Below the pieces are notes generated by a model, which searched no databases, was not told the DNA's origin, and saw only the letters and a list, made by a program, of their open reading frames with translations. This document shows positions 8,997-16,205 of a stretch of DNA of 51,650 bases, in pieces (the stretch's first letter is position 1; each line of letters begins with the position of its first letter). The stretch covers positions 1-51,650 of the forward strand of contig NZ_QGSY01000200.1 in NCBI RefSeq assembly GCF_003857035.1. The letters run 5' to 3'. The translations under genes and the position numbers were made by a program. The DNA is from Micromonospora arida. GTDB taxonomy: Bacteria > Actinomycetota > Actinomycetes > Mycobacteriales > Micromonosporaceae.

Positions 8997-9049
8997 TGAG
9001 TCTCCACTCATTATTCTCGAACGGTAAGTCGAGTCACGACTCATTATCC
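8997..9049. promoter_or_regulatory. Two TetR operator palindromes between divergent genes
   Basis: Site A is TGAGT-CTCC-ACTCA (8997-9010). Site B is GAGTC-AC-GACTC (9031-9042). Each is followed by ATTAT, giving a direct repeat of ACTCATTAT. The centres are 33 bp apart (three helical turns). The sites cover the whole 66-bp gap between the TetR and SnoaL-like genes. Confidence 0.7.
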
Positions 9050-9060
9050 AGGAGGACGAC

Positions 9061-9465
9061 GTGACACCAAGCGAGATCTTCGACAGCATGCGCGCCCGGT
9101 GGCTCGCGAACCTGCCCACCTACGAGGCCGACTCGCTCGCCGACGACGTGGTGCTTGAGACGCCGTTCGCCGTACCCGGCCGCCCTACCCGTATTGAAGG
9201 AAAGCAACGGGTCCTTGAACACACGCAGGCGGGCCGGGCGATGTTCCCGGTCCGGTTCGACGACTGCCGCAACGTGGTGCTGCACGAGACCGCTGATCCC
9301 GAGGTGATCGTGGTCGAATACGAACTGGTCGGCACCCACACGGCGACCGGGCTGACCGCCTCGGCGCCGTTCATCGGGGTGCTGCGGAGCCGAGACGGCA
9401 AACTTGCCCACTGGCGCGAGTATCAGCACACCCTCGCCATCGCTCAGGCTGTCGGTCAGGCGTAG
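9061..9465 (+). CDS. SnoaL-like / nuclear transport factor 2 family protein
   Basis: 134-aa single-domain cone-shaped alpha+beta protein of the SnoaL/NTF2 superfamily, with the usual N-terminal helix around RARWLANLPTYEADSLADDVV, a GKQRVLEH segment and a C-terminal beta strand around LRSRDGKLAHWREYQ. Such proteins are small-molecule isomerases, hydrolases or binding proteins; the reaction here is unknown. The GTG at 9061 follows AGGAGG by 5 nt. It is most likely repressed by the divergent TetR. The stop is followed immediately by the remnant of another gene. Confidence 0.8.
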   Translation: MTPSEIFDSMRARWLANLPTYEADSLADDVVLETPFAVPGRPTRIEGKQRVLEHTQAGRAMFPVRFDDCRNVVLHETADPEVIVVEYELVGTHTATGLTASAPFIGVLRSRDGKLAHWREYQHTLAIAQAVGQA

Positions 9466-9829
9466 GTCATCGCGTTCCTGCCGTTCTCCACGTCGCTGCT
9501 CGCCGACGCGTTGCGCGGAGCAGGGGCTGCGCGCTTCGGTCGTCGTGTACGGCGGCACACTGTGGACCGCCGCAGCCCTTTTCAACATCGTGTGGGCGCA
9601 CCTGCGCCGGGCCAAACTGCTGGATCCCGGCCTCGGTCCCGTCGGTACGCGGGCCATCGGCCGCCGGTTCGCGCTCGCGCTGGTCTGGATCGGCTCCGGC
9701 ATCATTGTCGGCGCGTTCGTGCCGATCGCCGGTGTGGCCATCATTGCCGCGTTCCTGCCCGCCTACTACCTGCCCATCCGCGGCGAGTACGGCGAGAACG
9801 ACGACACCGCCGAGCAACCGGCCGTCTGA
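9466..9829 (+). pseudogene. TMEM175/DUF1211-like channel gene remnant, truncated and frameshifted
   Basis: Directly after the SnoaL stop the same frame reads VIAFLPFSTSLLADALR, which matches the middle of TMEM175/DUF1211 potassium-channel-like proteins. The match continues in another frame as LRASVVVYGGTLWTAAALF, then two hydrophobic helices up to the stop at 9829. The switch lies at about 9515-9530 and needs a net frame change. The N-terminal half of the family (including the RxxxFSD helix) is missing, and no plausible start codon or ribosome binding site exists. This is best read as a decayed gene, apparently joined to the SnoaL gene by a deletion. Confidence 0.65.
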
Positions 9830-9831
9830 AT

Positions 9832-9837
9832 TAGAGT
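9832..9837 (+). promoter_or_regulatory. -10 box of a leaderless promoter (DUF5990 gene)
   Basis: TAGAGT is followed by 7 nt and then the ATG at 9845, with no Shine-Dalgarno. Confidence 0.45.
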
Positions 9838-9844
9838 CGGCGGA

Positions 9845-10288
9845 ATGCGGATCAGGATCGACGGCAGCGATCTCCCAGGTCGGCGTCCCGGCGCGGAGGC
9901 CGATGCGTTGCGGCTGGGCAACGTGCACGTCGGGGTTCAACGCAAGGTCGAGGTCGTCGATCAGGTGCCGGCCGACGGGGCAAGCGCCACCTGGTCCTTC
10001 GAGGTGTCCAGCCGTGAGATCGATGGAGCACTCGACGTCGGTGGCCCCTGGGTGCATGGCCGCCCCGGGGCGCGGTTTCTCTATCTGAGCTGGGGCGCGG
10101 TGACCCAGGACGGCTTCGCGATGTTCCGACGGGCCAAGTTGATGTTCACCGACGTGCCGACCGAGCTGCTGCGCGCCGCCCACGAGGGCAACGGGACGCT
10201 GGTCGGCCGGATCGGGTTGACCGATGCTGCCGGTGGGCCGATCTGCGCTCGGCTGCACCCGCCCGCCGTCGCCTGGGCGGTGGAGTGA
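9845..10288 (+). CDS. DUF5990 family protein
   Basis: 147-aa small soluble protein matching DUF5990 (RIRIDGSDLPGR at the start, then a beta-rich domain with GPWVHGRPGARFLYLSWG near residue 65 and FRRAKLMF near 98). The family is common in actinobacteria and has no known function. The ATG at 9845 is preceded by a TAGAGT -10 at leaderless spacing. The stop lies 13 nt from the end of the convergent AlkZ-like gene. No partner gene gives a clue to its role. Confidence 0.72.
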   Translation: MRIRIDGSDLPGRRPGAEADALRLGNVHVGVQRKVEVVDQVPADGASATWSFEVSSREIDGALDVGGPWVHGRPGARFLYLSWGAVTQDGFAMFRRAKLMFTDVPTELLRAAHEGNGTLVGRIGLTDAAGGPICARLHPPAVAWAVE

Positions 10289-10301
10289 GTGCAGTCGAAG
10301 G

Positions 10302-11393
10302 CTAGCTGCCGAAGTCGACGCCGTTGAGGGAGACGGAGCGGTACGCGGCGAGGTGTTCGGCCTGCGTGGTGATGGCCTTACGCGTGGCGTCCGACAACCG
10401 GTGCCACGGCTGGACGGCGACCGTGAACGTCCTGCCGGACTTTCGGGGACGCCAGGTGCCGACCAACTCGCCGTCGACCAGGACGGCGCCGGGGCGACCC
10501 AACACCGGCCACAGCTCCTTGGCGTGGGCGGTGTCCGGCACCAGCGTTGCCCGGTCCTTGGCCTGCAAAAACAAGTCGAACGGGCCGAGCAGTCGGGTGA
10601 CCCTGCCGTCGGCAGACTCCAGCGCCTCCTCGTCGGCGGCCAGCAGTGAGCGGGCCTCGCGGTCGACCGTCACCTCGATCACATCCTCGGGCCAGTGCGC
10701 CTTCACGTCCTTCACCGGGGCGTCGAGGTAGTCGGCGACCTGTTTCGGGGTGGCCGGACCGAGCAGGCGAAGATACGCGCGGATGAGGTCGAAGCGGTCA
10801 CCCGCGGCGGCTGCCTTCCTGAACCCGGTGATGCGCCGCAGGACCGGGGGTGAGGTGCCGAGCTGCAACTCCAGTCCGGCCCGCACGGCGGCGAGCCGGA
10901 ACGGCATCTCGTAGAGGTGCGTGGCATCGCACGGACGGCAGAACCGCAGATAGGGCTCGGGCAGCATGGTGGCCAGGCGGCCGGAGATATCGCCCTTGAC
11001 CGTCGGCGTGCTGACGATGGCACGCATCCGGTCGGCGATCTCGTCCAGGGCCGCGAGAGTGTCGATGCCGGCGGCCTTCAACGGTTTCGCGGCGTCGTAG
11101 ATGCGCTTGCCCGCGTCGGCCTCGGAGAAGGGTTCGACGGCGGCCGCCACCTTCGCCACGTCGGCCCGGCGGTAGAGGTGGGGAGCGCCCCGTACCGTCC
11201 ACAGCAGGACCAGATCCGTGTCGGACACGGCGGTCACGTCGACCCCGCGTACCGCCAGCGCCCACCGCGCGCCGTCCGGGCCGGTGTTCTGCACGCCGAG
11301 GTCCAGGACGGCGGTGTCGGCGAGGGTGCCCTCGTCCCGGTCGAGCTGCTGGGCCCGGACCCGGAAGTTCATCACCTGGTGCCGATCGACCAT
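10302..11393 (-). CDS. Winged-helix DNA-binding protein, AlkZ/YcaQ-like (HTH_42)
   Basis: 363-aa protein of the winged-helix family that includes the interstrand-crosslink glycosylases AlkZ and YcaQ. Visible landmarks are LVLLWTVRGAPHLYRRAD (about 60-77, matching the family's TWxxRGTLH motif), a central winged-helix region around LRLLGPATPKQVADYLD (about 207-223), and a C-terminal domain with GAVLVDGELVGTWRPRK (about 305-321). The family's catalytic QxQ is not evident, so DNA glycosylase activity is uncertain. The ATG is at 11393, 9 nt after the DUF418 stop, so the two are probably one operon. Confidence 0.72.
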   Translation of the reverse strand: MVDRHQVMNFRVRAQQLDRDEGTLADTAVLDLGVQNTGPDGARWALAVRGVDVTAVSDTDLVLLWTVRGAPHLYRRADVAKVAAAVEPFSEADAGKRIYDAAKPLKAAGIDTLAALDEIADRMRAIVSTPTVKGDISGRLATMLPEPYLRFCRPCDATHLYEMPFRLAAVRAGLELQLGTSPPVLRRITGFRKAAAAGDRFDLIRAYLRLLGPATPKQVADYLDAPVKDVKAHWPEDVIEVTVDREARSLLAADEEALESADGRVTRLLGPFDLFLQAKDRATLVPDTAHAKELWPVLGRPGAVLVDGELVGTWRPRKSGRTFTVAVQPWHRLSDATRKAITTQAEHLAAYRSVSLNGVDFGS

Positions 11394-11402
11394 GTCAGCA
11401 CC

Positions 11403-12590
11403 CTAGTTGGGGCGGCGCTCCCGGTGGGTCCAGGCGCGCAGCGCCCATTCGACGGGGCCGTACCGGAACCGCCGCAGCCACCACGAGCTGACCATCAGCT
11501 GCACCGCGAAGATCACCAGTGCGATCAGCAGTGTCTGTGCCGGCGAGGTACGGCCGACCAGACCCCACCCGAGGCCGGTGAAGACGAGCACGCACATGAG
11601 CGACTGGGCCAGGTAGTTCGTCAGGGCCATCCGCCCAGCGGGTGCGAACGCGCCCGCGAGGCGCGGCCGCCGCGTGAACAGGCGCAGCAGGGTCGCGGCG
11701 TAGGCGGCGGCCAGGAACGGCGCGGTGACGATGCTGACCATCACTCCGGTCAGGTCGGCCGTAGAGCCACCGACCGCGAACACGACGGCGCCGGCCAGAC
11801 CGATCGGATACCCCACCCGTTCGCACCGGCGCAGCAGATCCTCGTGGGCGGGCACGGTGGCGAGCAGCCGGTGCTTGCCGGCGGCGAGGCCGACGAGGAA
11901 CGCCGCGAACGCCAGGGGCCCCTGCACGGCCAGACCGCCGATCATCGCCGGCATCGACCGCAGGTGCTCCAGGACGACATCGCCGAGGCCGCCGCCCAGG
12001 GCCAGCGTCGAACGCGCACCGGCGCTGACCGCGGCGGCCTCGTCCGGAACCACTGTGGCACCGAGGACCGCGGCGATCCCGACCACGAAGGCGACGCCGC
12101 CGATGATGGTCGCCGCCGCGACCAGCGCGGTGCGGGGCTGGATCCGCCGGACCGCGAGCAGCACGAGACCGAGCAGCGCGTACGTGGTGAGGATGTCGCC
12201 GTGGAACAGCAGCACCGCGTGCGGTACGCCGAGAACGAACAACCCGCAGAGCCGGCGCAGGAACGCCGGGCGGAACGCCACTCCGCGCCGAGCCGCGGAG
12301 TCGAGTTGCAGGGTGAAGCTGTAGCCGAACAGAAAGGCGAACAGCAGGTACGCCTTCATCGCGAACAACAGCTCCACCGCGCCGGCGATCAGCAGGTCGA
12401 CTGCGCCGTGCGTCGGATCGTCGACCAGGTGGAAGTCGTAGCCGGAGCTGAAGAACGCGATGTTCACCAGCAGGATGAGCAGCAGCGCGCTTCCGCGCAG
12501 TGCGTCCACGACGGTGATTCGGGCGAGGGTGTCCCCGGGCGAGGGCTGTGGGTGGCCGTCGCCCGGTCGGTCGAGCCGGGTCACATTCAT
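11403..12590 (-). CDS. DUF418 domain-containing membrane protein
   Basis: 395-aa polytopic membrane protein, about ten helices. The first helix carries VVDALRGSALLLILLVN (around residues 27-43), the signature R-G of DUF418 and related acyltransferase-3-like proteins, and the C-terminus has the conserved GRMALTNYLAQSL and FRYGPVEWALRAWT typical of DUF418 (YeiB-like). The role is unproven; the family is suspected of transport or membrane-component modification. The ATG at 12590 is chosen for the CGGAGG upstream; longer open frames would cover the regulatory region. It is divergent from the HEAT/MerR pair and upstream of the AlkZ-like gene. Confidence 0.85.
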   Translation of the reverse strand: MNVTRLDRPGDGHPQPSPGDTLARITVVDALRGSALLLILLVNIAFFSSGYDFHLVDDPTHGAVDLLIAGAVELLFAMKAYLLFAFLFGYSFTLQLDSAARRGVAFRPAFLRRLCGLFVLGVPHAVLLFHGDILTTYALLGLVLLAVRRIQPRTALVAAATIIGGVAFVVGIAAVLGATVVPDEAAAVSAGARSTLALGGGLGDVVLEHLRSMPAMIGGLAVQGPLAFAAFLVGLAAGKHRLLATVPAHEDLLRRCERVGYPIGLAGAVVFAVGGSTADLTGVMVSIVTAPFLAAAYAATLLRLFTRRPRLAGAFAPAGRMALTNYLAQSLMCVLVFTGLGWGLVGRTSPAQTLLIALVIFAVQLMVSSWWLRRFRYGPVEWALRAWTHRERRPN

Positions 12591-12631
12591 GATGTCCAGC
12601 CTCCGGAGCGTGACCCGCCGCCGTGAAGTGG

Positions 12632-12659
12632 TTTCGTCACACGGACCGTCGTGACGAAA
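12632..12659. promoter_or_regulatory. Operator-like 28-bp palindrome upstream of DUF418 gene
   Basis: TTTCGTCAC (12632-12640) and GTGACGAAA (12651-12659) form a perfect 9-bp inverted repeat with a 10-bp spacer that is itself nearly palindromic (ACGGACCGT). It lies 41 bp upstream of the DUF418 start. It does not resemble the MerR-type site nearby, so it suggests a second regulator. Confidence 0.55.
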
Positions 12660-12695
12660 AGGCACCATCCCTGCGTGAGCAGCAGTGAGGACGGG

Positions 12696-12726
12696 TTGAC
12701 CTTGACACAGTGACAAGGTCTTCACT
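12696..12726 (+). promoter_or_regulatory. MerR-type promoter with 19-bp spacer and dyad
   Basis: TTGACC (12696-12701), a 19-bp spacer and TTCACT (12721-12726). The stretch 12700-12718 is a near-perfect palindrome, CCTTGACACAGTGACAAGG, lying in the spacer. An overlong 19-bp spacer occupied by a dyad is the hallmark of promoters activated by MerR proteins through DNA untwisting. It would drive the HEAT gene and the MerR gene. Confidence 0.75.
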
Positions 12727-12748
12727 GGGGTGGAAAGGGGTGATTCCG

Positions 12749-13417
12749 ATGACCACGCCAAAACAGGACATGAACGCGATGAGGGTTCTCCGCGGGCTGG
12801 AGAACAGCGACTCGTCGGTGCGGCTGCGCGCGGCACTGACGGTCGGCACGGCCCCCGACCCGCAGCTCATCGACACACTCATCGAGCGATGCGCGGTCGA
12901 GCCCGAGTTTTCCGTACGCGAGATGCTCACCTGGGCCCTCCTGCGCCACCCACCGGACCTGACCGTTGCGAAGCTCACCGATGAGCTCCACTCGGAGCGT
13001 GCGCAGGCCCGAAGTCAGGCGTTGCACACCCTGTCCAAGATCGGGGACCGGCGAGCCTGGCCGGCGATCAGCCGGGCACTGCTGACCGACACCGACGACG
13101 AGGTGGCGCGCAGCGCCTGGCGCGCGGCGGTTGTGCTCGTACCCCCCGGTGGGGAGCCCGAGTTGGCCGCGGTGTTGTCGACGCAGCTCGGGCGGGGCGG
13201 GCGTGAGATGCAGTTGAGCCTCAGCCGGGCGCTGATCGCGCTCGGCGAGGTGATCATGCCGATCCTGCACGCCGCGATGGCGGATCTCGACCCGCGCGTA
13301 CGCGCGCACGCGGTCGCCACACAACGGCTGATGCAGGACCCGGATGCAGGGTTCGAGTTCGCGATCGAGGCGGCGAAGCGTGTCGTCGCCCTCGGCCCGA
13401 CGGGCGAGAAGGGATGA
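12749..13417 (+). CDS. HEAT-repeat protein
   Basis: 222-aa all-helical protein built of about five HEAT repeats (e.g. NSDSSVRLRAALTVG, DDEVARSAWRAAV, DPRVRAHAVATQRLM). No DNA-binding or catalytic motif. The ATG at 12749 follows AAAGGGG; an upstream start at 12710 would overlap the promoter. It lies 6 nt before the MerR-HEAT gene, in the same operon behind a MerR-type promoter. Since the regulator's sensor half is also HEAT repeats, this protein may interact with it or with the same target. That is inference. Confidence 0.75.
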   Translation: MTTPKQDMNAMRVLRGLENSDSSVRLRAALTVGTAPDPQLIDTLIERCAVEPEFSVREMLTWALLRHPPDLTVAKLTDELHSERAQARSQALHTLSKIGDRRAWPAISRALLTDTDDEVARSAWRAAVVLVPPGGEPELAAVLSTQLGRGGREMQLSLSRALIALGEVIMPILHAAMADLDPRVRAHAVATQRLMQDPDAGFEFAIEAAKRVVALGPTGEKG

Positions 13418-13423
13418 CGCCAG

Positions 13424-14434
13424 GTGTTGATCGGTGAGGTGGCGCGACGGTCCGGGGTCAGCGCGCGCATGCTCAGGCACTACGACGCGCTCGGACTGGT
13501 CCGGCCCACCGGTCGCACCGGTTCCGGCTATCGCGAGTACACCAGCGAGGACATCCGACTGATCTTCCACGTCGAGAGCCTGCGGTCGTTGGGCCTGTCG
13601 CTCCGTGACGTCCGCCGCGCGCTCGACGATCCCGGCTTCACCCCTGCCGAACTCGTCAACGACCTCATCCGGCGGACGCGACTCCGCATCGCGGACGAGA
13701 TGGAGTTGCTCACCCGACTCCGTCGGATCGGTGCCGCGGACCCCGCCGACTGGGAGGACGTCCTGCATGTCGTCACACTCCTGCGGGCACTGGGGTCGGA
13801 CAGCGCGGGCACCCGCCAACGCGCCGCCCTGTCCTCCGTCGGCGAAGGGCCGGTGCCGGTGGAGGCACTTGTCGAGGCGGTGCTGAGTGAATCGGACCCG
13901 AACGTCGCCGGAGCCCTGCGCTGGGCGCTGGCGCAGTCCGGCGACGGCGGGCTGGCGCTGCTGGCCGAGGGCCTCGGCTCACCAGATGCCGAGGTACGCG
14001 AGCGTGCCGTCCAGTCGGTCGCCGAGATCCCGCACGCCGCCGCGACCGACGTGCTGCGCGACGCCCTCGCCCACCCCGACATCGTGGTCCGCGGGTACGC
14101 GGCTCTGGCGCTCGGCGCGCGCGGAGTGGCGGACGCGCTTCCCACCTTGATCGACATGGTTGTCGAGGAAACCAGGGATGCCGACGCTGCCGACGCGTTG
14201 AGCCTGCTGGCGGCCGATCCCGCGCTGGCAGACCAGATAGCGGACCGGCTCGTTGCCTGCCTCGGGCAGAGCGGCGTCGTACCGTCTGCACGGCGACGGC
14301 TGACCGAGGCGTTGGCGGACATCCCGGGAGGCGCCGCCGTACGTGCGCTCAGCGAGCTGTCGCACGACGAGGACCGCGCCGTCGCATTGACGGCGACCTC
14401 CATCCTCGCGCTCCGTGACGCGGCTTCACCATGA
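13424..14434 (+). CDS. MerR family regulator with C-terminal HEAT repeats
   Basis: 336 aa. Residues 1-70 are a MerR winged helix (LIGEVARRSGVSARMLRHYD, then RTGSGYREYTSEDIRL), followed by a dimerisation helix at about 75-105. Residues about 125-335 are HEAT-like repeats (DPNVAGALRWALA, DAEVRERAVQSVAEIP, HPDIVVRGYAALALGARG) instead of the usual metal- or drug-binding tail. The start is GTG at 13424 with AAGGGA upstream. It is cotranscribed with the HEAT-only gene and probably autoregulates the 12696-12726 promoter. The HEAT half suggests sensing through a protein partner rather than a small ligand. Confidence 0.85.
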   Translation: MLIGEVARRSGVSARMLRHYDALGLVRPTGRTGSGYREYTSEDIRLIFHVESLRSLGLSLRDVRRALDDPGFTPAELVNDLIRRTRLRIADEMELLTRLRRIGAADPADWEDVLHVVTLLRALGSDSAGTRQRAALSSVGEGPVPVEALVEAVLSESDPNVAGALRWALAQSGDGGLALLAEGLGSPDAEVRERAVQSVAEIPHAAATDVLRDALAHPDIVVRGYAALALGARGVADALPTLIDMVVEETRDADAADALSLLAADPALADQIADRLVACLGQSGVVPSARRRLTEALADIPGGAAVRALSELSHDEDRAVALTATSILALRDAASP

Positions 14435-14479
14435 CCGGACACTGTGGAGCCGCCCAGAGCGTGCGAGACGCCGGGCAAA

Positions 14480-14508
14480 TTGATCGTCATCTGGACATCG
14501 GCTATCGT
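14480..14508 (+). promoter_or_regulatory. Housekeeping promoter, leaderless (lipoprotein gene)
   Basis: TTGATC (14480-14485), a 17-bp spacer and TATCGT (14503-14508), then 8 nt to the GTG at 14517. Both boxes and the spacing fit, and there is no Shine-Dalgarno. Confidence 0.7.
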
Positions 14509-14516
14509 CCGCGTCC

Positions 14517-15023
14517 GTGAAAGCTTCCCGTCTTGCCTCAGCCATGTTGATCGTTGCCGTTTCGACGGCCCTCGCCGCCTGCGGCGACACCGACAAGGCG
14601 ACGACCGCCGGATCCACCACGCCCGCTCCCACCTCCGCAGCCCCGTCCGTGGTGGCCACCTCCGCTGCCGCCACTTCGGCCTCTTCACCCGCTGCGGGCG
14701 CGGCGACCGACAAGCAGCTCTGCGCGGCGGTGAAGAAGGCCAACGACAAGATGAGGGCCGAGTTGGTGAAGGTCGCCACGACTGGTGACGCGTCTGCGGC
14801 GGACTTCAAGAAGATCCTGACTGGGCTGGAGCAGGAGGTGACCACGGTCGCCGCGACCGGCGACGGCAAGCTGGCCGACGCCCTGCGGACGTTCGGCGCC
14901 GAGGCGGCCAAGGCCGCGGCCGCGGCGGATCCGGCGACCGCCGCCGACAATCCGGCCTTCGAGAAGGCCGGCAAGGACGTCAGCGCCGCGTGCAAGGCCG
15001 CCGGGGTCAATGTGATCCTCTGA
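14517..15023 (+). CDS. Putative secreted lipoprotein
   Basis: 168 aa. A lipoprotein signal peptide with a hydrophobic core and LAAC lipobox (Cys22) is followed by a Thr/Ser/Ala/Pro-rich linker to about residue 65 and a small helical, Ala/Lys-rich domain with cysteines at about 69 and 161 that could form a disulphide. No family recognised. The GTG at 14517 sits just after a good promoter and the mRNA would be leaderless. The gene is monocistronic, ended by a 13-bp terminator hairpin. Probably membrane-anchored on the outer face. Confidence 0.75.
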   Translation: MKASRLASAMLIVAVSTALAACGDTDKATTAGSTTPAPTSAAPSVVATSAAATSASSPAAGAATDKQLCAAVKKANDKMRAELVKVATTGDASAADFKKILTGLEQEVTTVAATGDGKLADALRTFGAEAAKAAAAADPATAADNPAFEKAGKDVSAACKAAGVNVIL

Positions 15024-15039
15024 CCGACGTGATGCGATG

Positions 15040-15075
15040 ACGGACGGCCCCCACGCCTGACCGGGGGCCGTCCGT
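15040..15075 (+). terminator. Strong terminator hairpin
   Basis: A perfect 13-bp stem (15040-15052 with 15063-15075) with a 10-nt loop, placed 16 nt after the lipoprotein stop and before the convergent saccharopine-dehydrogenase-like gene. Confidence 0.85.
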
Positions 15076-15101
15076 CGCTCCGGGTGGCCAGATTGTCGGC
15101 C

Positions 15102-16112
15102 TCAGTCGCTGACCGGCTCGACGCGGATGGTCGGCGACAGCGCGCGCAGGAAGTCGGGCGCGTCGAACATCTCGCCGGCGGAGGCGACGCCGCTGGTCCT
15201 CGTCCGACCATCGAGGACGCGCCGAACCGCCTCCACGGCCAGGGGCGCGCTGACGGCGTAGATGTCCCGGCCACTGGCCACGACGCGGCGGCGCGCGTCG
15301 CCGCGACGCACGATGACGTCGACCGTGAACGTCTGCGCTGACCGGCCCCGCCCGTCGACCGCGACCGGCGCCGCCGCGGCAGCCAGGTCGGTGGTGGCGT
15401 CGACGGTCATGTACGTCCGGACCTCGGGAATGACCAGGTGACGGGGGATGGTGACGACGTCGGCCATGGTGAACTCCCCGAGGACGGTGCGCCGGCCCAG
15501 CGGCGCGGGGAAGTCCCAGTCAACCCTCGGCAGCTCCCCGCCGGAGTGGTACTCCAACCGGCCTTCGATGTAGCGGACCCGACGGCCGGCGCGGCGCTCG
15601 CGGGAGACGACGCCCGCGGCCACCGTCCCGGCCGTCGGGTGCCAGCTGCTCAGTCCGTACGCGACGTGCGCCTCGTCGGCCGACGTCCAGTCGCCCATCG
15701 CCGTCGTCGCGAGCAGGTCACCGAGCCCGCCGAAGAAGGCCATCGCCGGGACCACCGCGACACCCGCCGTCCGGGCGCGCTCGGTGAAGTGCGTGAACGT
15801 GTCGAGGTTGGCCTCGATCTCGGCCGCCACGTCCACGTACGGGATCCCGGCGCGCAACGCGGCCTCGATCACCCCGGCGGCGGTCGACGCGAACGGGCCG
15901 GCGCAGTTGATGACCGCGTCCACGCCGGTCAACGCCACGTCGAGCGAGGCCGGATCGTCGACCGAGGCCACCCGGTAGCCGAGCCCGAACGCCGCCAACT
16001 GGCGCGGGTCGCGGCCCACCGGCAGAGCATCGAACCCCTGCTCGCGCAGCTCTGCCATCACGAACCGCCCGGTGTGCCCGTACGCCCCGAACACCGCCAC
16101 CCGGTAACCCAT
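15102..16112 (-). CDS. Saccharopine dehydrogenase-like NAD(P)-binding protein
   Basis: 336 aa. The N-terminus is a Rossmann fold with VFGAYGHTGRFV (residues 6-17), then GVDAVINCAGPFAS and GIPYVDVAAE, as in the saccharopine dehydrogenase/trans-acting enoyl-reductase-like family. The ATG at 16112 is chosen for the GAGGGGG upstream and because the glycine-rich loop begins directly after it. Substrate unknown; many relatives are uncharacterised short oxidoreductases. It is divergent from a GlxA-type regulator across 93 bp, so that regulator is the likely controller. Confidence 0.8.
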   Translation of the reverse strand: MGYRVAVFGAYGHTGRFVMAELREQGFDALPVGRDPRQLAAFGLGYRVASVDDPASLDVALTGVDAVINCAGPFASTAAGVIEAALRAGIPYVDVAAEIEANLDTFTHFTERARTAGVAVVPAMAFFGGLGDLLATTAMGDWTSADEAHVAYGLSSWHPTAGTVAAGVVSRERRAGRRVRYIEGRLEYHSGGELPRVDWDFPAPLGRRTVLGEFTMADVVTIPRHLVIPEVRTYMTVDATTDLAAAAAPVAVDGRGRSAQTFTVDVIVRRGDARRRVVASGRDIYAVSAPLAVEAVRRVLDGRTRTSGVASAGEMFDAPDFLRALSPTIRVEPVSD

Positions 16113-16192
16113 CGCTGCCCCCTCGAAGATCGACTGGGACCAGCCTCCCGCAGCGGTTGGCGGCCGACCAGTGTCGGGAACGCCAACCCCCG

Positions 16193-16198
16193 TACAGT
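16193..16198 (+). promoter_or_regulatory. -10 box of a leaderless promoter (GlxA-type regulator)
   Basis: TACAGT ends 7 nt before the ATG at 16206; no Shine-Dalgarno is present. Confidence 0.5.
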
Positions 16199-16205
16199 TT
16201 CGGAC

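Noticed and set aside
11403..12836. Longer DUF418 frame starting at 12836
   Set aside because: The extra 82 codons run over the MerR promoter and the palindrome; a good ribosome binding site precedes 12590.
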